Origin: OLB6 sp964620125
GTDB taxonomy: Bacteria; Bacteroidota; Ignavibacteria; Kapaibacteriales; Kapaibacteriaceae
Assembly: GCA_964620125.1 (NCBI GenBank)
Contig: CAZUGQ010000007.1
Coordinates: forward strand, 1 to 64,000
Length of the DNA stretch: 64,000 nucleotides
Reading direction: 5' to 3'
Part shown: positions 17,922 through 26,594 of the stretch, piece by piece
How the letters are laid out: each line of letters opens with the position of its first letter
How positions within the stretch are numbered: the stretch's first letter is position 1
The notes under the pieces: generated by a model
What the model saw: only the letters and a program-made list of their open reading frames with translations
What the model was told of the DNA's origin: nothing
Databases searched by the model: none
Program-made: the position numbers and the translations under genes

Positions 17922-19456
17922 TAACTGTTCTCTTCTGGGACTTCAATTGTCACGGCCATTTTACTGCCGTCCTTGTCCTTCACAACGAAAAGTACGCCAT
18001 CGCCGGCTTTCTTCGTCGAAAGAATCTGCTTGAGCTCACCGGGCGTGTTTACTTGTTTTCCATCGGCCTTTAGGATTACGCTGTTCGGTCGTAACCCGCG
18101 GCGAGCAACAGCCCCTCTGGGTTCAACGTCGGTTACCAGAACACCATAGTCTGTTTCGTACTCCTTACGTTGCTCCGCTGTTAGTGCCGATGCCGTGAAC
18201 CCAAGCCCCTTGAACTTGACCGGCGTGCTGCTATCGGTAGACCCGGATTCTCCTGCAGTTGCATCGGCATACGAGTCACCGTCGAGGGCTTTCAGCGTAA
18301 CGGTCTTTGTAATCATCTTTCCATCGCGCCAGATGTTCAGCTTCACCTTGTCGCCCGCACGGCGCAGTACGATCTGGTTCTGAAGTTCATTCGACGTATT
18401 GACTGGTGTACCGTCAATCTCCAAAATCACATCGCCAATCTCAATTCCTGCCGAGGCTGCAGCACCGTCTTTTACCACCCTGCGCACATGTACGCCAGCT
18501 ACCTTGTCCAATCCAACGGCCTTAGCCGTGGTTTCATCAACAGTGGTGATCTCTACTCCAATGTATCCGCGCTGGACCTTTCCGTCGTCCATCAAGTCCA
18601 ACGCCACGCTCTGAACCATGTCGATAGGAATTGCAAAGCCATATCCAGCGTTAAATCCAGATTGAGATGCAATCGCTGTGTTGATGCCCACAAGAGAGCC
18701 ATTCAGGTTAAACAAACCGCCGCCGCTGTTTCCTGGATTGATGGCTGCATCTGTTTGAATGAAGTTTTCGACGGCATATCGATTACGTTCGGACGTCATG
18801 TCGTTCGTACCAATGATGCCGATACCCCTACCCAGGGCAGAGATGATGCCCGTGGTAACGGTAGACTTCAAACCCAGTGGACTGCCAACGGCCATAACCC
18901 ACTCTCCAACGCGTACATCTTCCTTGCGTGCAAAGTGAGCGGGTGTGAAGGTGCCTTCGATCTTGATCACCGCTAGGTCAGTAAGCGGGTCACGCCCAAT
19001 CAGCTTGGCCTTGTATTCCTTCTGGTCACTGGTCGTAACGGTAATCCCGCCATCCTTGGCGTACTCCACCACGTGATTGTTCGTTACCACGTAGCCGTCT
19101 GACGTAATGATCACACCGGATCCGGCACCTTCACCCTCCCGTTCTTGTGGTTCCATGTCTCCATCTGGCCCAAAGAATCTGAAGAACTCTCCTGGGAATG
19201 CGCTTTCTGGCGCTGACTTCACCGTCTTCACGTTGATGTAGACCACCGACCTGGTTACCGCCGTTGCAACCGTAGCGAACTGATCATTCAAGGCTTTAAC
19301 GGAAGGGGGCATTGGCGTTGGTGGGGCGGTTGCACCAAGATTGGTCTGCGATGCGAACGCCTTCTCTATGGCATTCTCACCGAAGGTTGTCATGATCACA
19401 ACGCCGAAAACGATGCCGAGGGTGATGAGGGTGAGGGAGGTGAGGAGGGTTTTCAT
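17921..19456 (-). CDS. DegP/DegQ (HtrA)-type periplasmic serine protease
   Basis: 511 residues. An N-terminal membrane or signal segment (SLTLITLGIVFGVVIM) precedes a trypsin-like domain: His in VVTNNHVVEY (about 127), Asp in DPLTDLAVIKI and Ser in AINPGNSGGGLF (about 242). Two PDZ domains follow, from about 290 (VQRGYIGVEITTV) and 415. This is the full HtrA triad with the two-PDZ layout of DegP/DegQ, acting on misfolded envelope proteins. Immediately upstream of the ATG, with one base between, is a 9-bp repeat array. I see no Shine-Dalgarno there, as at nusA. It couples to a barrel-protein gene by TAATG. Confidence 0.93.
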   Translation of the reverse strand: MKTLLTSLTLITLGIVFGVVIMTTFGENAIEKAFASQTNLGATAPPTPMPPSVKALNDQFATVATAVTRSVVYINVKTVKSAPESAFPGEFFRFFGPDGDMEPQEREGEGAGSGVIITSDGYVVTNNHVVEYAKDGGITVTTSDQKEYKAKLIGRDPLTDLAVIKIEGTFTPAHFARKEDVRVGEWVMAVGSPLGLKSTVTTGIISALGRGIGIIGTNDMTSERNRYAVENFIQTDAAINPGNSGGGLFNLNGSLVGINTAIASQSGFNAGYGFAIPIDMVQSVALDLMDDGKVQRGYIGVEITTVDETTAKAVGLDKVAGVHVRRVVKDGAAASAGIEIGDVILEIDGTPVNTSNELQNQIVLRRAGDKVKLNIWRDGKMITKTVTLKALDGDSYADATAGESGSTDSSTPVKFKGLGFTASALTAEQRKEYETDYGVLVTDVEPRGAVARRGLRPNSVILKADGKQVNTPGELKQILSTKKAGDGVLFVVKDKDGSKMAVTIEVPEENS

Positions 19457-19457
19457 A

Positions 19458-19553
19458 GAGGGACTTGAGGGACTTGAGGGACTTGAGGGACTTGAGGGAC
19501 TTGAGGGACTTGAGGGACTAGAGGGACTAGAGGGACTAGAGGGACTAGAGGGA
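19458..19553. repeat. 9-bp tandem repeat (GAGGGACTW) before the Deg protease
   Basis: Ten full units on the plus strand: six GAGGGACTT next to the start codon, then four GAGGGACTA, then a partial GAGGGAGGG. The unit is the same as at 9425-9493 apart from the last base. It abuts the ATG at 19456, leaving a single base. G triplets separated by 6 nt make a long G-quadruplex-type run on the template strand. The spacer 19556-19680 beyond it is C/T-rich on the minus strand and shows no clear promoter. Confidence 0.93.
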
Positions 19554-19680
19554 GGGGGAAGAAGAGGGAAGTAGGGGAATACGGGGGATGGTAGAGATTA
19601 GGGGTTAGTGAGACAGTCTGATGTTTTTGGGCAGGGTGTGACGAAAAAGCTTGGGGCAATAGTGTCTGTACCTATTTCTA

Positions 19681-21243
19681 TTACGACGCATGGACCATGA
19701 GGCGAACTTCTTTGGCGAAGGTTTCCTGCATGAGGCCTTTGCGGCGTTCGGCACCCCAGAGTTCGATATCGGGAACGGTAGTTGGGGCAGTAAGAATCAC
19801 GTCGATCGTATTGTTATGGAGTTCAGCGCGGAGGGTATGGACGATTTGCTGCTGGCGGCGGTCCAAGCCTTCGGCAATTCGCACGATGGAGGCGAGAACA
19901 AGTACAAGGCGCTTTTCAGCGGGAGAAAGGCTCTCGAAGTACTGGTGTTTCTTTTTCGGATGACTCTTTCGATGGTATCGGGCTACGGTGGCAATGAGCT
20001 CGGTTTCGTCATTGGTAAAGCCGGGCATGGGGCTATTACGGATGATGTATTCGCTGTGCTTGTGGTGTTGGTCTGCAGCGATGTGATACCCTACGTCATG
20101 CAGAAGCGCCGCTGCTTCGAGGAGCTCTCGTTCTCGATCGCCATACGTATGCAGGGGTCGCAGGTCATCGAATAGTCTCAGCGCAAGGTTTTTTACGTGT
20201 TCTGCATGCCCTCTTCGCACGCGATATAGGTCGCAGAGGTGATCAACACTTTGATAACGAAGGTGTGAAAGGTGGTGATACTCACGAATGTCGCGGGCCT
20301 TCTGCACAGTATCAAACACGATACCTTCCCGCATGGCATAGGCAGAGATTGTAATCTCCTGGATGTTCAATCCAATGATGGCTTGCTCAAGAATCAGTGC
20401 TCCACCTAAGATCACGTCGGAACGTTTTGGCTCAAGACCCGTGAGTGGCAAACGCCGGGAGCCCGTACGTGCGCGAACTACTCGCTCGATGGTTTCGAGC
20501 ATTTCGGCCCGTGGTATGCGCAATCCGTTCAGGGACTCCGGCACTCGCTTACCTAAACGAACAAGCGTCATGGCTGCCAACGCCATGATGGTGCCACTGC
20601 TACCGATGGCTTCTTCAAAACCATACGCAATAAGTGTTTGGAATACCGGAGCCCAGTCTCCTCGTATGGCACTGCGGCTTTCCTCGATGGTTTCTGGCGT
20701 TGCCACACCGGTGGGAAAGTATCGCTTCGTCAAGCGGATGTGACCCAGTTTGGCACTGTGCACAAACACTGCTTCGCCATGATGACCGATGATGGTTTCC
20801 GTGCTTCCGCCACCAATGTCAATCACCAGTGTGCGCTTGGCCAGAATCGGGAGAGCATGCAGAGCACCAAGGTAGATGAGTCGGCCCTCTTCGATTCCAC
20901 TCACCACCTCGACTTCAATACCTGTGGCCTTGTACACACGCTCAAGAAACTCGTCCTTGTTTTCTGCTTCCCGAACGGCACTTGTTGCAACAGCTCGAAT
21001 CATGCTTCCGTGAGAGGATGCTTCGGAAGCGAACTGCTTGAGTGTGCGAATGCCACGGGCCATTGCCTCTTCACTCAGCCGCTTCATATCACCTGCCGAC
21101 GAGCCAAGGCGCACCATTTCCTTATTGCGCGCAAGAATGCGGAGCACTCCACGCGTGCTCACGGTTGCTACCACCATGTGAAAGGAGTTCGTCCCAACGT
21201 CAATGGCGGCGATCACGTCGGTCCTTGAACTTGCTTCGGTCAT
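19681..21243 (-). CDS. Ppx/GppA phosphatase with C-terminal HD domain
   Basis: Exopolyphosphatase / pppGpp phosphatase family, 520 residues from the ATG at 21243 (MTEASSRTDV), with GGGG just upstream; the frame continues to 21303 without similarity. The actin-like ATPase fold is marked by AAIDVGTNSFHMVVA (about 10-24), TLVIDIGGGSTETIIG and GSSGTIMALA. The C-terminal part has the HD motif AALLHDVGYHIAADQHHKHSE (from about 378). This full-length layout is that of Ppx/GppA proteins which hydrolyse polyphosphate or pppGpp; sequence alone does not separate the two. Confidence 0.9.
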   Translation of the reverse strand: MTEASSRTDVIAAIDVGTNSFHMVVATVSTRGVLRILARNKEMVRLGSSAGDMKRLSEEAMARGIRTLKQFASEASSHGSMIRAVATSAVREAENKDEFLERVYKATGIEVEVVSGIEEGRLIYLGALHALPILAKRTLVIDIGGGSTETIIGHHGEAVFVHSAKLGHIRLTKRYFPTGVATPETIEESRSAIRGDWAPVFQTLIAYGFEEAIGSSGTIMALAAMTLVRLGKRVPESLNGLRIPRAEMLETIERVVRARTGSRRLPLTGLEPKRSDVILGGALILEQAIIGLNIQEITISAYAMREGIVFDTVQKARDIREYHHLSHLRYQSVDHLCDLYRVRRGHAEHVKNLALRLFDDLRPLHTYGDRERELLEAAALLHDVGYHIAADQHHKHSEYIIRNSPMPGFTNDETELIATVARYHRKSHPKKKHQYFESLSPAEKRLVLVLASIVRIAEGLDRRQQQIVHTLRAELHNNTIDVILTAPTTVPDIELWGAERRKGLMQETFAKEVRLMVHAS

Positions 21244-21308
21244 ATCCCCAGCCGAAATTATACTTGAAGATCTAGAACAACGAACCAAGCTTTTGCACAT
21301 CATCGCTA

Positions 21309-21419
21309 ATGCAACGCTACTTCATCATTTTCATGTTGCTGGTCGTGGGCGCCGTGTTTGCCAGCTTCATCCTCAAGGGCGCCATTCGACGCTTTGTTAA
21401 CCGCAAGCAATGGAAGTGA
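21309..21419 (+). CDS. Small single-span membrane protein, 36 residues
   Basis: An open frame too short for usual gene calls: MQRYFIIFMLLVVGAVFASF, then ILKGAIRRFVNRKQWK. One hydrophobic helix is followed by a strongly basic tail, which predicts an N-out/C-in inner-membrane peptide. Its TGA overlaps the ATG at 21419 of the acyltransferase (TGATG), a normal sign of coupling. No Shine-Dalgarno is seen. I recognise no family; a regulatory or stabilising role for the next protein is a guess. Confidence 0.5.
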   Translation: MQRYFIIFMLLVVGAVFASFILKGAIRRFVNRKQWK

Positions 21420-22579
21420 TGCACGTGCCTCCTCAACAATCGCACCCCAAACAGCGCTTTGCATTCCTAGATGTCGTACGCGCCGTGGCCGTTCTATGGA
21501 TGATCCAAGTTCATGTTACCAATAGGATCATCGATCCTTCGCTGAAATCGCATTGGTTCTACTTCTATCCACTCAACCTGAGCAATGGTTTTGTGGCACC
21601 CGCCTTCATCTTTTGTGCTGGTGCCGGACTCTACATTGCCCTGTCTCGAAAGGGGCTCCGGTTTCTTGAGTTCCGCGAAGAGTTCTGGTTGTACCTTCGG
21701 CGGTTGGCCTACATCCTGATGTGGGCATACATGCTGCACGTGCCAGCATACTCCATTTCCAAGGTTCTCCGAATGTCTGTTGTGGAGTTACGGAATTGGC
21801 TCCAGGTTGACGTCCTACAGACAATCGTGTATGGTTCCCTATTGGCACTTGGTACATTCTTCCTAACTCGATCAATGTCCCGCACGGTAGTGGCCTGGAG
21901 CATACTCGCGGTGCTTGTGTTCACGTGTACAGTATTCATCTGGCAATGGCTACCATATAGTGGCTTACCGTACTACATCACGATGGCACTTAGTTATCAG
22001 CCCCCTACCAACTTTCCGTTGTTGCCGTGGACGGGTTATCTCTTTGCTGGTGGTGCAATAGCAGGTTGGTTTTTTCAAACCACAAACAAGGATCGATTGG
22101 CTCGATGGTTCGTTATTGGTGGTTTGCTCGCGCCATGCGTCATATTCCCACTGAAGTGGTGGGGTGGCTGGTCACCATGGATTGACTACTGGTGGCAAAG
22201 TTCACCGGGTATGCATTTATTCCGGCTTAGTGGAATACTTGTAGTGTTCGGTGCACTGTACTTGATCGACGATAAGCTGCAGAGCTCGAGCGTTGGCAGG
22301 TTCTTGCAGATCACAGGTCGAGAATCACTATTCATGTACATCAGCCACCTACTGATCGTGTATGGGAAGGGGGCTCCGGCGTTAATTGAATACTTTGGTA
22401 TTGGCAATGCACACTATGGCACCATTCTCATCACATGGGTTGCTTTAACGTTGCCACTACTTGGGTTGATGTGGCTTTGGAACCGGTTCAAAACATCGTA
22501 TCCCAAACAATCACAGTGGGTGCTCGCAGGGCAGGTGGTGCTTCTTTGGGGACTGTTCATATCTGGATGGTTGGATTAA
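21410..22579 (+). CDS. Membrane acyltransferase, HGSNAT/DUF1624-like
   Basis: 389 residues (386 if the ATG at 21419 is used, which overlaps the preceding small gene). It opens with RFAFLDVVRAVAVLWMIQVH, the R-x-x-x-L-D-x-x-R start and His of the acyltransferase_3 / heparan-alpha-glucosaminide acetyltransferase clan, followed by about ten hydrophobic segments. Such proteins move acyl groups across or onto envelope sugars. The substrate cannot be told from sequence. A second member of the clan lies at 62.5 kb. Confidence 0.75.
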   Translation: MEVMHVPPQQSHPKQRFAFLDVVRAVAVLWMIQVHVTNRIIDPSLKSHWFYFYPLNLSNGFVAPAFIFCAGAGLYIALSRKGLRFLEFREEFWLYLRRLAYILMWAYMLHVPAYSISKVLRMSVVELRNWLQVDVLQTIVYGSLLALGTFFLTRSMSRTVVAWSILAVLVFTCTVFIWQWLPYSGLPYYITMALSYQPPTNFPLLPWTGYLFAGGAIAGWFFQTTNKDRLARWFVIGGLLAPCVIFPLKWWGGWSPWIDYWWQSSPGMHLFRLSGILVVFGALYLIDDKLQSSSVGRFLQITGRESLFMYISHLLIVYGKGAPALIEYFGIGNAHYGTILITWVALTLPLLGLMWLWNRFKTSYPKQSQWVLAGQVVLLWGLFISGWLD

Positions 22580-22584
22580 AAACA

Positions 22585-22618
22585 AAGCGAGGCGATGTGT
22601 TACCACATCGCCTCGCTT
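22585..22618. terminator. Shared terminator hairpin between convergent genes
   Basis: A perfect 15-bp stem (AAGCGAGGCGATGTG paired with its complement at 22604-22618) with loop TTAC. On the minus strand the stem is followed by TTGTTTTTAA, so it suits the gene ending at 22641 as an intrinsic terminator. On the plus strand the T-run is weak, but the hairpin lies 5 bp past the acyltransferase stop and may serve both genes. Confidence 0.85.
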
Positions 22619-22640
22619 GAGGAGAGCTACATCAATGGGC

Positions 22641-25600
22641 TTAGTGCACCACTGTTACCGGTATGGTGAGTGAACCCTTGTTGCCTGTTACGTTCACGTA
22701 GTAAACACCACTTGGCATGTCAGACGTCACAAGGTTAAACTCATACACGCTGGCGTGCTGCGGAACACCTTGGAAGTAGACGGATTCAACGGCGCCCGTA
22801 ACATCTAGAACCTTCACTGTAATCACGTCGTCCGAGCTAAGCTCGTAGCGGATCGTGGTAACATCGTTCGATGGATTCGGGAAGGAGCGCCCGGTGATAC
22901 CGTTCATCACGATACCACCTTCTTCTTGAACACTGACTGTTGTATAGATGGCGTTTACTGGGTCGTACTCAGTCCAGCCAGCATCCCAGCGTTCCAAGCC
23001 AAAGGCACCAACAAAGTCTACACGCTCAAACCACGTGTCTCCAGTTTTGCTTTCAAACTTGGCACCTGTAAGTACAGGTGAACCTGACTTTGGCATTGGG
23101 TTGAAGGTAGCATTCACGGCGAATGGATTTTCGAGCATCGCAACATTTGGCGATGACTTGTCAATCATGTTACCGTATGCTGGCTTTTCAATCCATGTGC
23201 CGTCGAAGCCTGCTGGTGGTGTTCCACCGGCTGTGTTCATCACGGTTCCCTTGATTCCATAGAACCTGGAGTTGCGAACCTCAAGGGAGTCGCCATTGGC
23301 AGCAACCATTGTTGGTGTTTGGGCAATCTCCAAACCACGAGGCCACCCCATGATGATGGAGTTGCAGATGCTTGCCAGTGCAGCCCGGCGAATCTGGGCA
23401 CCTGCACCAAAGCGGCTGTTGAATTGATTGGCACCGTTTCCAACTGTCCAACTCGTGTCTTGCACTGGACCAATCGCTGTCATGTTCGAGAAGGTTACCG
23501 ATGTTCTTGGCGTATTGTACGAGCCTTGTGCATCGTTGTCGATTTCCCAGGCTTGCGAAGTGCTTTGGTCGGCAACTTGACGGAAACGCTGAGCTACCCC
23601 GAACTGAACATAACCGCTGAAGCCGTTATCACAATCGAAGTCATCGTCGAGTGTACCAACAGCTACAAGGTGCTTGGCGTTGACTGAGCCACCGAACCAT
23701 TCGAAGGCGTCGTCATTACCATAGCTTACCTGAATATAGTCGAGTGTTGTGCCCTTGCCAACACCACCCATCGTTAGGCCATTCAACTCGTTGTTCGGCA
23801 GAACGGCGATACCGGCAAACTCAATACGAACGTACTTGAGCGACCCGCTGTTGTCGTTATCGTCTGTACCGCCAAACCAGCCCTTACCCGGTGAAGCATC
23901 AGCTATACCACCTTCGATTGCAGCCTGACCACCAGGATGGTTGGTGCGAGCCTTTCCGCAGATCACGATACCGCCCCAGTCGCCACGTGCACGTTGTCCG
24001 GCTGGTGCACTCGAAGTAAACACGATTGGGTTTTGGCGTGTACCTTCTGCCATCAGCTTTGCTCCGCGGTTGATGCAGAGAACTGAGTTCTGGCCAACGG
24101 TGTCACCAAGAATCTTGGTACCAGGTTGGATGGTCACGGTGGCTCCGTCATTAACGTAAACGTAGCCATCAAGGCAGTAGATCTTAGAAGACGACAAGGT
24201 GATGCTGGAGCTGATTTCACCACGGATCACAGAGTCGCATGCTACAGGAGCAGGAGCCTGCACCGTGAAGGGAGCGTCATTGAGATCCGTTTTTGTTGTA
24301 TCGGCCAGCAGTACCAAGCGCAGGTATCCAGTTGTTGTTTGATCTTCGAAACGGAAAACGACGTTGGTATTGCCACGTGTGCCAGCACTGTCCTTTACGC
24401 TTGCAACCAGAGTTTTCCATGGTCCGGTAGTGCTCTTGCCAAAGTCAATGCGCCAGCGTTGGCTTAACGTGTTGGCTGTATCCCAGCGAACTGCAACGGT
24501 AGCACCAGCACGGTAGGTTTCGCCACCGTTTGGCGTGACAAGTCTAACTGCTGGAGCAGGTACGTCGATGATCTCAAATGGGAAGTTGGAAACATCAAAC
24601 GACGATGGGTCTGCAACGGAAGAAAGACGCACGAATACGGAGGGCATCACCATGTCGGGCAGCTTCCAGCTTGCCGTACCCGTAGAGGCATCTACCGATG
24701 CTGCTCCCGTGGTCCAAGGTCCGGTTACAGATGGTCCGTACTCAATCTTGAAGTTCTGTCCGGCAACTGGATTCCACGTCACGTTGATGTTCGTGTTGCG
24801 AACATACTTTTCACCTGCAGCGGCGCCGGGGGTGAGCAGCGTTACTTCGACCGAAGCGCGGTACTCAGCATTAACCGGATCGTATTCAGTCCAACCAAGA
24901 TCCCAGCGCTCATTAACAGCAGCCGAAAGAGCACCGCGATAGGTAACCTGCGTGAAGAATGGATCGGTAACCGGGTAGAGTGGTCCTCCAAGATCCCAGC
25001 GTGCGGTTGTTAGATAAGGTGCTGTGGCCAGAGGCATTGGGTTGAAGTCTGCATTCTCAGGCCAAGGGTTGGTGAGACCAGCCTTGTTGGGGTCGGAAGC
25101 ATCACCCACGTTAGCATAGGCAGGCTTGGAAATCCAAGTTGCATCAAAGCCAGCAGGGGGAGTACCACCCGCAAGGTTCATCCAGCTAGTCTTCCATCCA
25201 TACCAGTTGCAGCCACGAACGGCCATAGAATCTCCGTTTGCGGCAACCATGGTTGGTGTTTGCGCAATTTCAATTCCACGTGGGAATCCCATGAATACGG
25301 AGTTGAAGATCGAAGCAGTCGAAGCCCGGCGTAGCTGGGCGGCTGCACCATAGCGGGAGTTGTAGTTCGTGGGTCCGTTACCAGCCGTCCACGATGTATC
25401 CTGCATTGGTCCGATCACAGTCACATTCGAGAAGATCGGATCTGTACGAGGAGTGTTATAGGAACCGCTGGCATCGTTATCAATCTCGAAGGCCTGCGAG
25501 GTGCTCTGGTCTGCTCTGGTGCGATGACGCTTCACGATCACGAACTGCACCTTGCCATTCCATCCGTTATCACAATCGAGGTCATCATCCAGAGTTCCAA

Positions 25601-26558
25601 ATGCAACAAGGTGCTTGGCATTCACCGAGCCTCCAAACCACTCGAATCCGTCGTCATTGCCATAGCTTACCTGGATGTAGTCCAGTGTGGTACCAGATCC
25701 AACGCCACCCATTGTAAGCGAGTTCAGTTCGTTGTTCGGCAGAACAGCAATACCGGCAAACTCAATGCGCACGTATCTCAGGATGCCGCTGTTGTCGGCA
25801 TCATCGGTGCCACCGAACCAGCCTTTTCCCCCTGGAGTAGCATCTGCGATGCCACCTTCGATCGCTGCCTGTCCACCTGGGTGATTTGTGCGACCACGAC
25901 CACACAGTACGATTCCTCCCCAGTCGCCCGACGCTCTTTGTCCCGGCGCTGCACGTGACGTAAAGATGATGGGACTTTCCTTTGTTCCATCTGCGATAAG
26001 CTTGCCTCCACGGTTCACGCAGATAACGGAGTTCTGCCCCACCGTGTCGCCAACAACGATTGTTCCGGGTTCTACAATAAGGGTTCCGTTCACGTAAACG
26101 TAGCCATCAAGACCATACACTTTTGTGCGCTTCAGGGTAACCGTGCCATTAATTTCTCCGCGCAAGGTTGAGTCAACCTGAATGACCTGTGGCTGCGTGA
26201 TCGTGAACGGTGCATCCGAAATGTCGAAGTTGTTATCGTCGGATACCAACGACATGCGCAGATACCCTGTCGTTGTAGCTGTTGCTGGTACACGCCATTG
26301 CGTGCGACCGCGAGTCGAACCTGAATCCTTTACGTTGGTGGTTCCTGGCAAGTCAGACCACGGACCCACTGCCGAGGTGCCAAATTGAAACTTCCAGCGT
26401 GTGCTGAATGGAACACCGGTCGTGTCCCATGTTACGTCTTGGGTACTTCCTGGACGAAAGGTCTGCCCTCCGTTGGGAAAAGTAATTTTCGGCGTTTGGC
26501 CGATGGCCGGAATGGCCAATGCTATCAGCATGACCGCGAGCAGCGTTTGCAAACGCAT
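22641..26558 (-). CDS. T9SS-secreted protein with duplicated beta-helix modules
   Basis: 1305 residues from the ATG at 26558 (MRLQTLLAVMLIALAIPAIG, signal peptide), with TAGGAG and AGGA upstream. Two long homologous modules are seen, about residues 22-600 and 666-1220. Each begins with a Ser-Thr-rich GPI-anchored-type Ig-like domain (FPNGGQTFRPGS; TPNGGETYRAGA) and continues with a conserved beta-rich region (GDTVGQNSV, GGQAAIEGGIAD, WFGGTDD, VSYGNDD, FEWFGGSVNAKHLVA). The last ~85 residues form a T9SS type A sorting domain (SFPNPSNDVTTIRYEL to IPVTVV). It is probably surface-displayed. The gene follows a TonB receptor on the same strand, a pairing that suggests joint uptake, but the ligand is unknown. 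Confidence 0.88.
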   Translation of the reverse strand: MRLQTLLAVMLIALAIPAIGQTPKITFPNGGQTFRPGSTQDVTWDTTGVPFSTRWKFQFGTSAVGPWSDLPGTTNVKDSGSTRGRTQWRVPATATTTGYLRMSLVSDDNNFDISDAPFTITQPQVIQVDSTLRGEINGTVTLKRTKVYGLDGYVYVNGTLIVEPGTIVVGDTVGQNSVICVNRGGKLIADGTKESPIIFTSRAAPGQRASGDWGGIVLCGRGRTNHPGGQAAIEGGIADATPGGKGWFGGTDDADNSGILRYVRIEFAGIAVLPNNELNSLTMGGVGSGTTLDYIQVSYGNDDGFEWFGGSVNAKHLVAFGTLDDDLDCDNGWNGKVQFVIVKRHRTRADQSTSQAFEIDNDASGSYNTPRTDPIFSNVTVIGPMQDTSWTAGNGPTNYNSRYGAAAQLRRASTASIFNSVFMGFPRGIEIAQTPTMVAANGDSMAVRGCNWYGWKTSWMNLAGGTPPAGFDATWISKPAYANVGDASDPNKAGLTNPWPENADFNPMPLATAPYLTTARWDLGGPLYPVTDPFFTQVTYRGALSAAVNERWDLGWTEYDPVNAEYRASVEVTLLTPGAAAGEKYVRNTNINVTWNPVAGQNFKIEYGPSVTGPWTTGAASVDASTGTASWKLPDMVMPSVFVRLSSVADPSSFDVSNFPFEIIDVPAPAVRLVTPNGGETYRAGATVAVRWDTANTLSQRWRIDFGKSTTGPWKTLVASVKDSAGTRGNTNVVFRFEDQTTTGYLRLVLLADTTKTDLNDAPFTVQAPAPVACDSVIRGEISSSITLSSSKIYCLDGYVYVNDGATVTIQPGTKILGDTVGQNSVLCINRGAKLMAEGTRQNPIVFTSSAPAGQRARGDWGGIVICGKARTNHPGGQAAIEGGIADASPGKGWFGGTDDNDNSGSLKYVRIEFAGIAVLPNNELNGLTMGGVGKGTTLDYIQVSYGNDDAFEWFGGSVNAKHLVAVGTLDDDFDCDNGFSGYVQFGVAQRFRQVADQSTSQAWEIDNDAQGSYNTPRTSVTFSNMTAIGPVQDTSWTVGNGANQFNSRFGAGAQIRRAALASICNSIIMGWPRGLEIAQTPTMVAANGDSLEVRNSRFYGIKGTVMNTAGGTPPAGFDGTWIEKPAYGNMIDKSSPNVAMLENPFAVNATFNPMPKSGSPVLTGAKFESKTGDTWFERVDFVGAFGLERWDAGWTEYDPVNAIYTTVSVQEEGGIVMNGITGRSFPNPSNDVTTIRYELSSDDVITVKVLDVTGAVESVYFQGVPQHASVYEFNLVTSDMPSGVYYVNVTGNKGSLTIPVTVVH

Positions 26559-26594
26559 TGTCCTAGCTCCTAGTAATGAAACGAACATTTTGTC

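Noticed and set aside
9425..19553. CRISPR array
   Set aside because: The short arrays are direct tandem repeats of 9 or 24 bp without unique spacers, and no cas genes are present.
19453..19659. Minus-strand frame of repeated Val-Pro-Gln before the Deg protease
   Set aside because: Low-complexity product of the 9-bp array, not in frame with the protease and with no other support.
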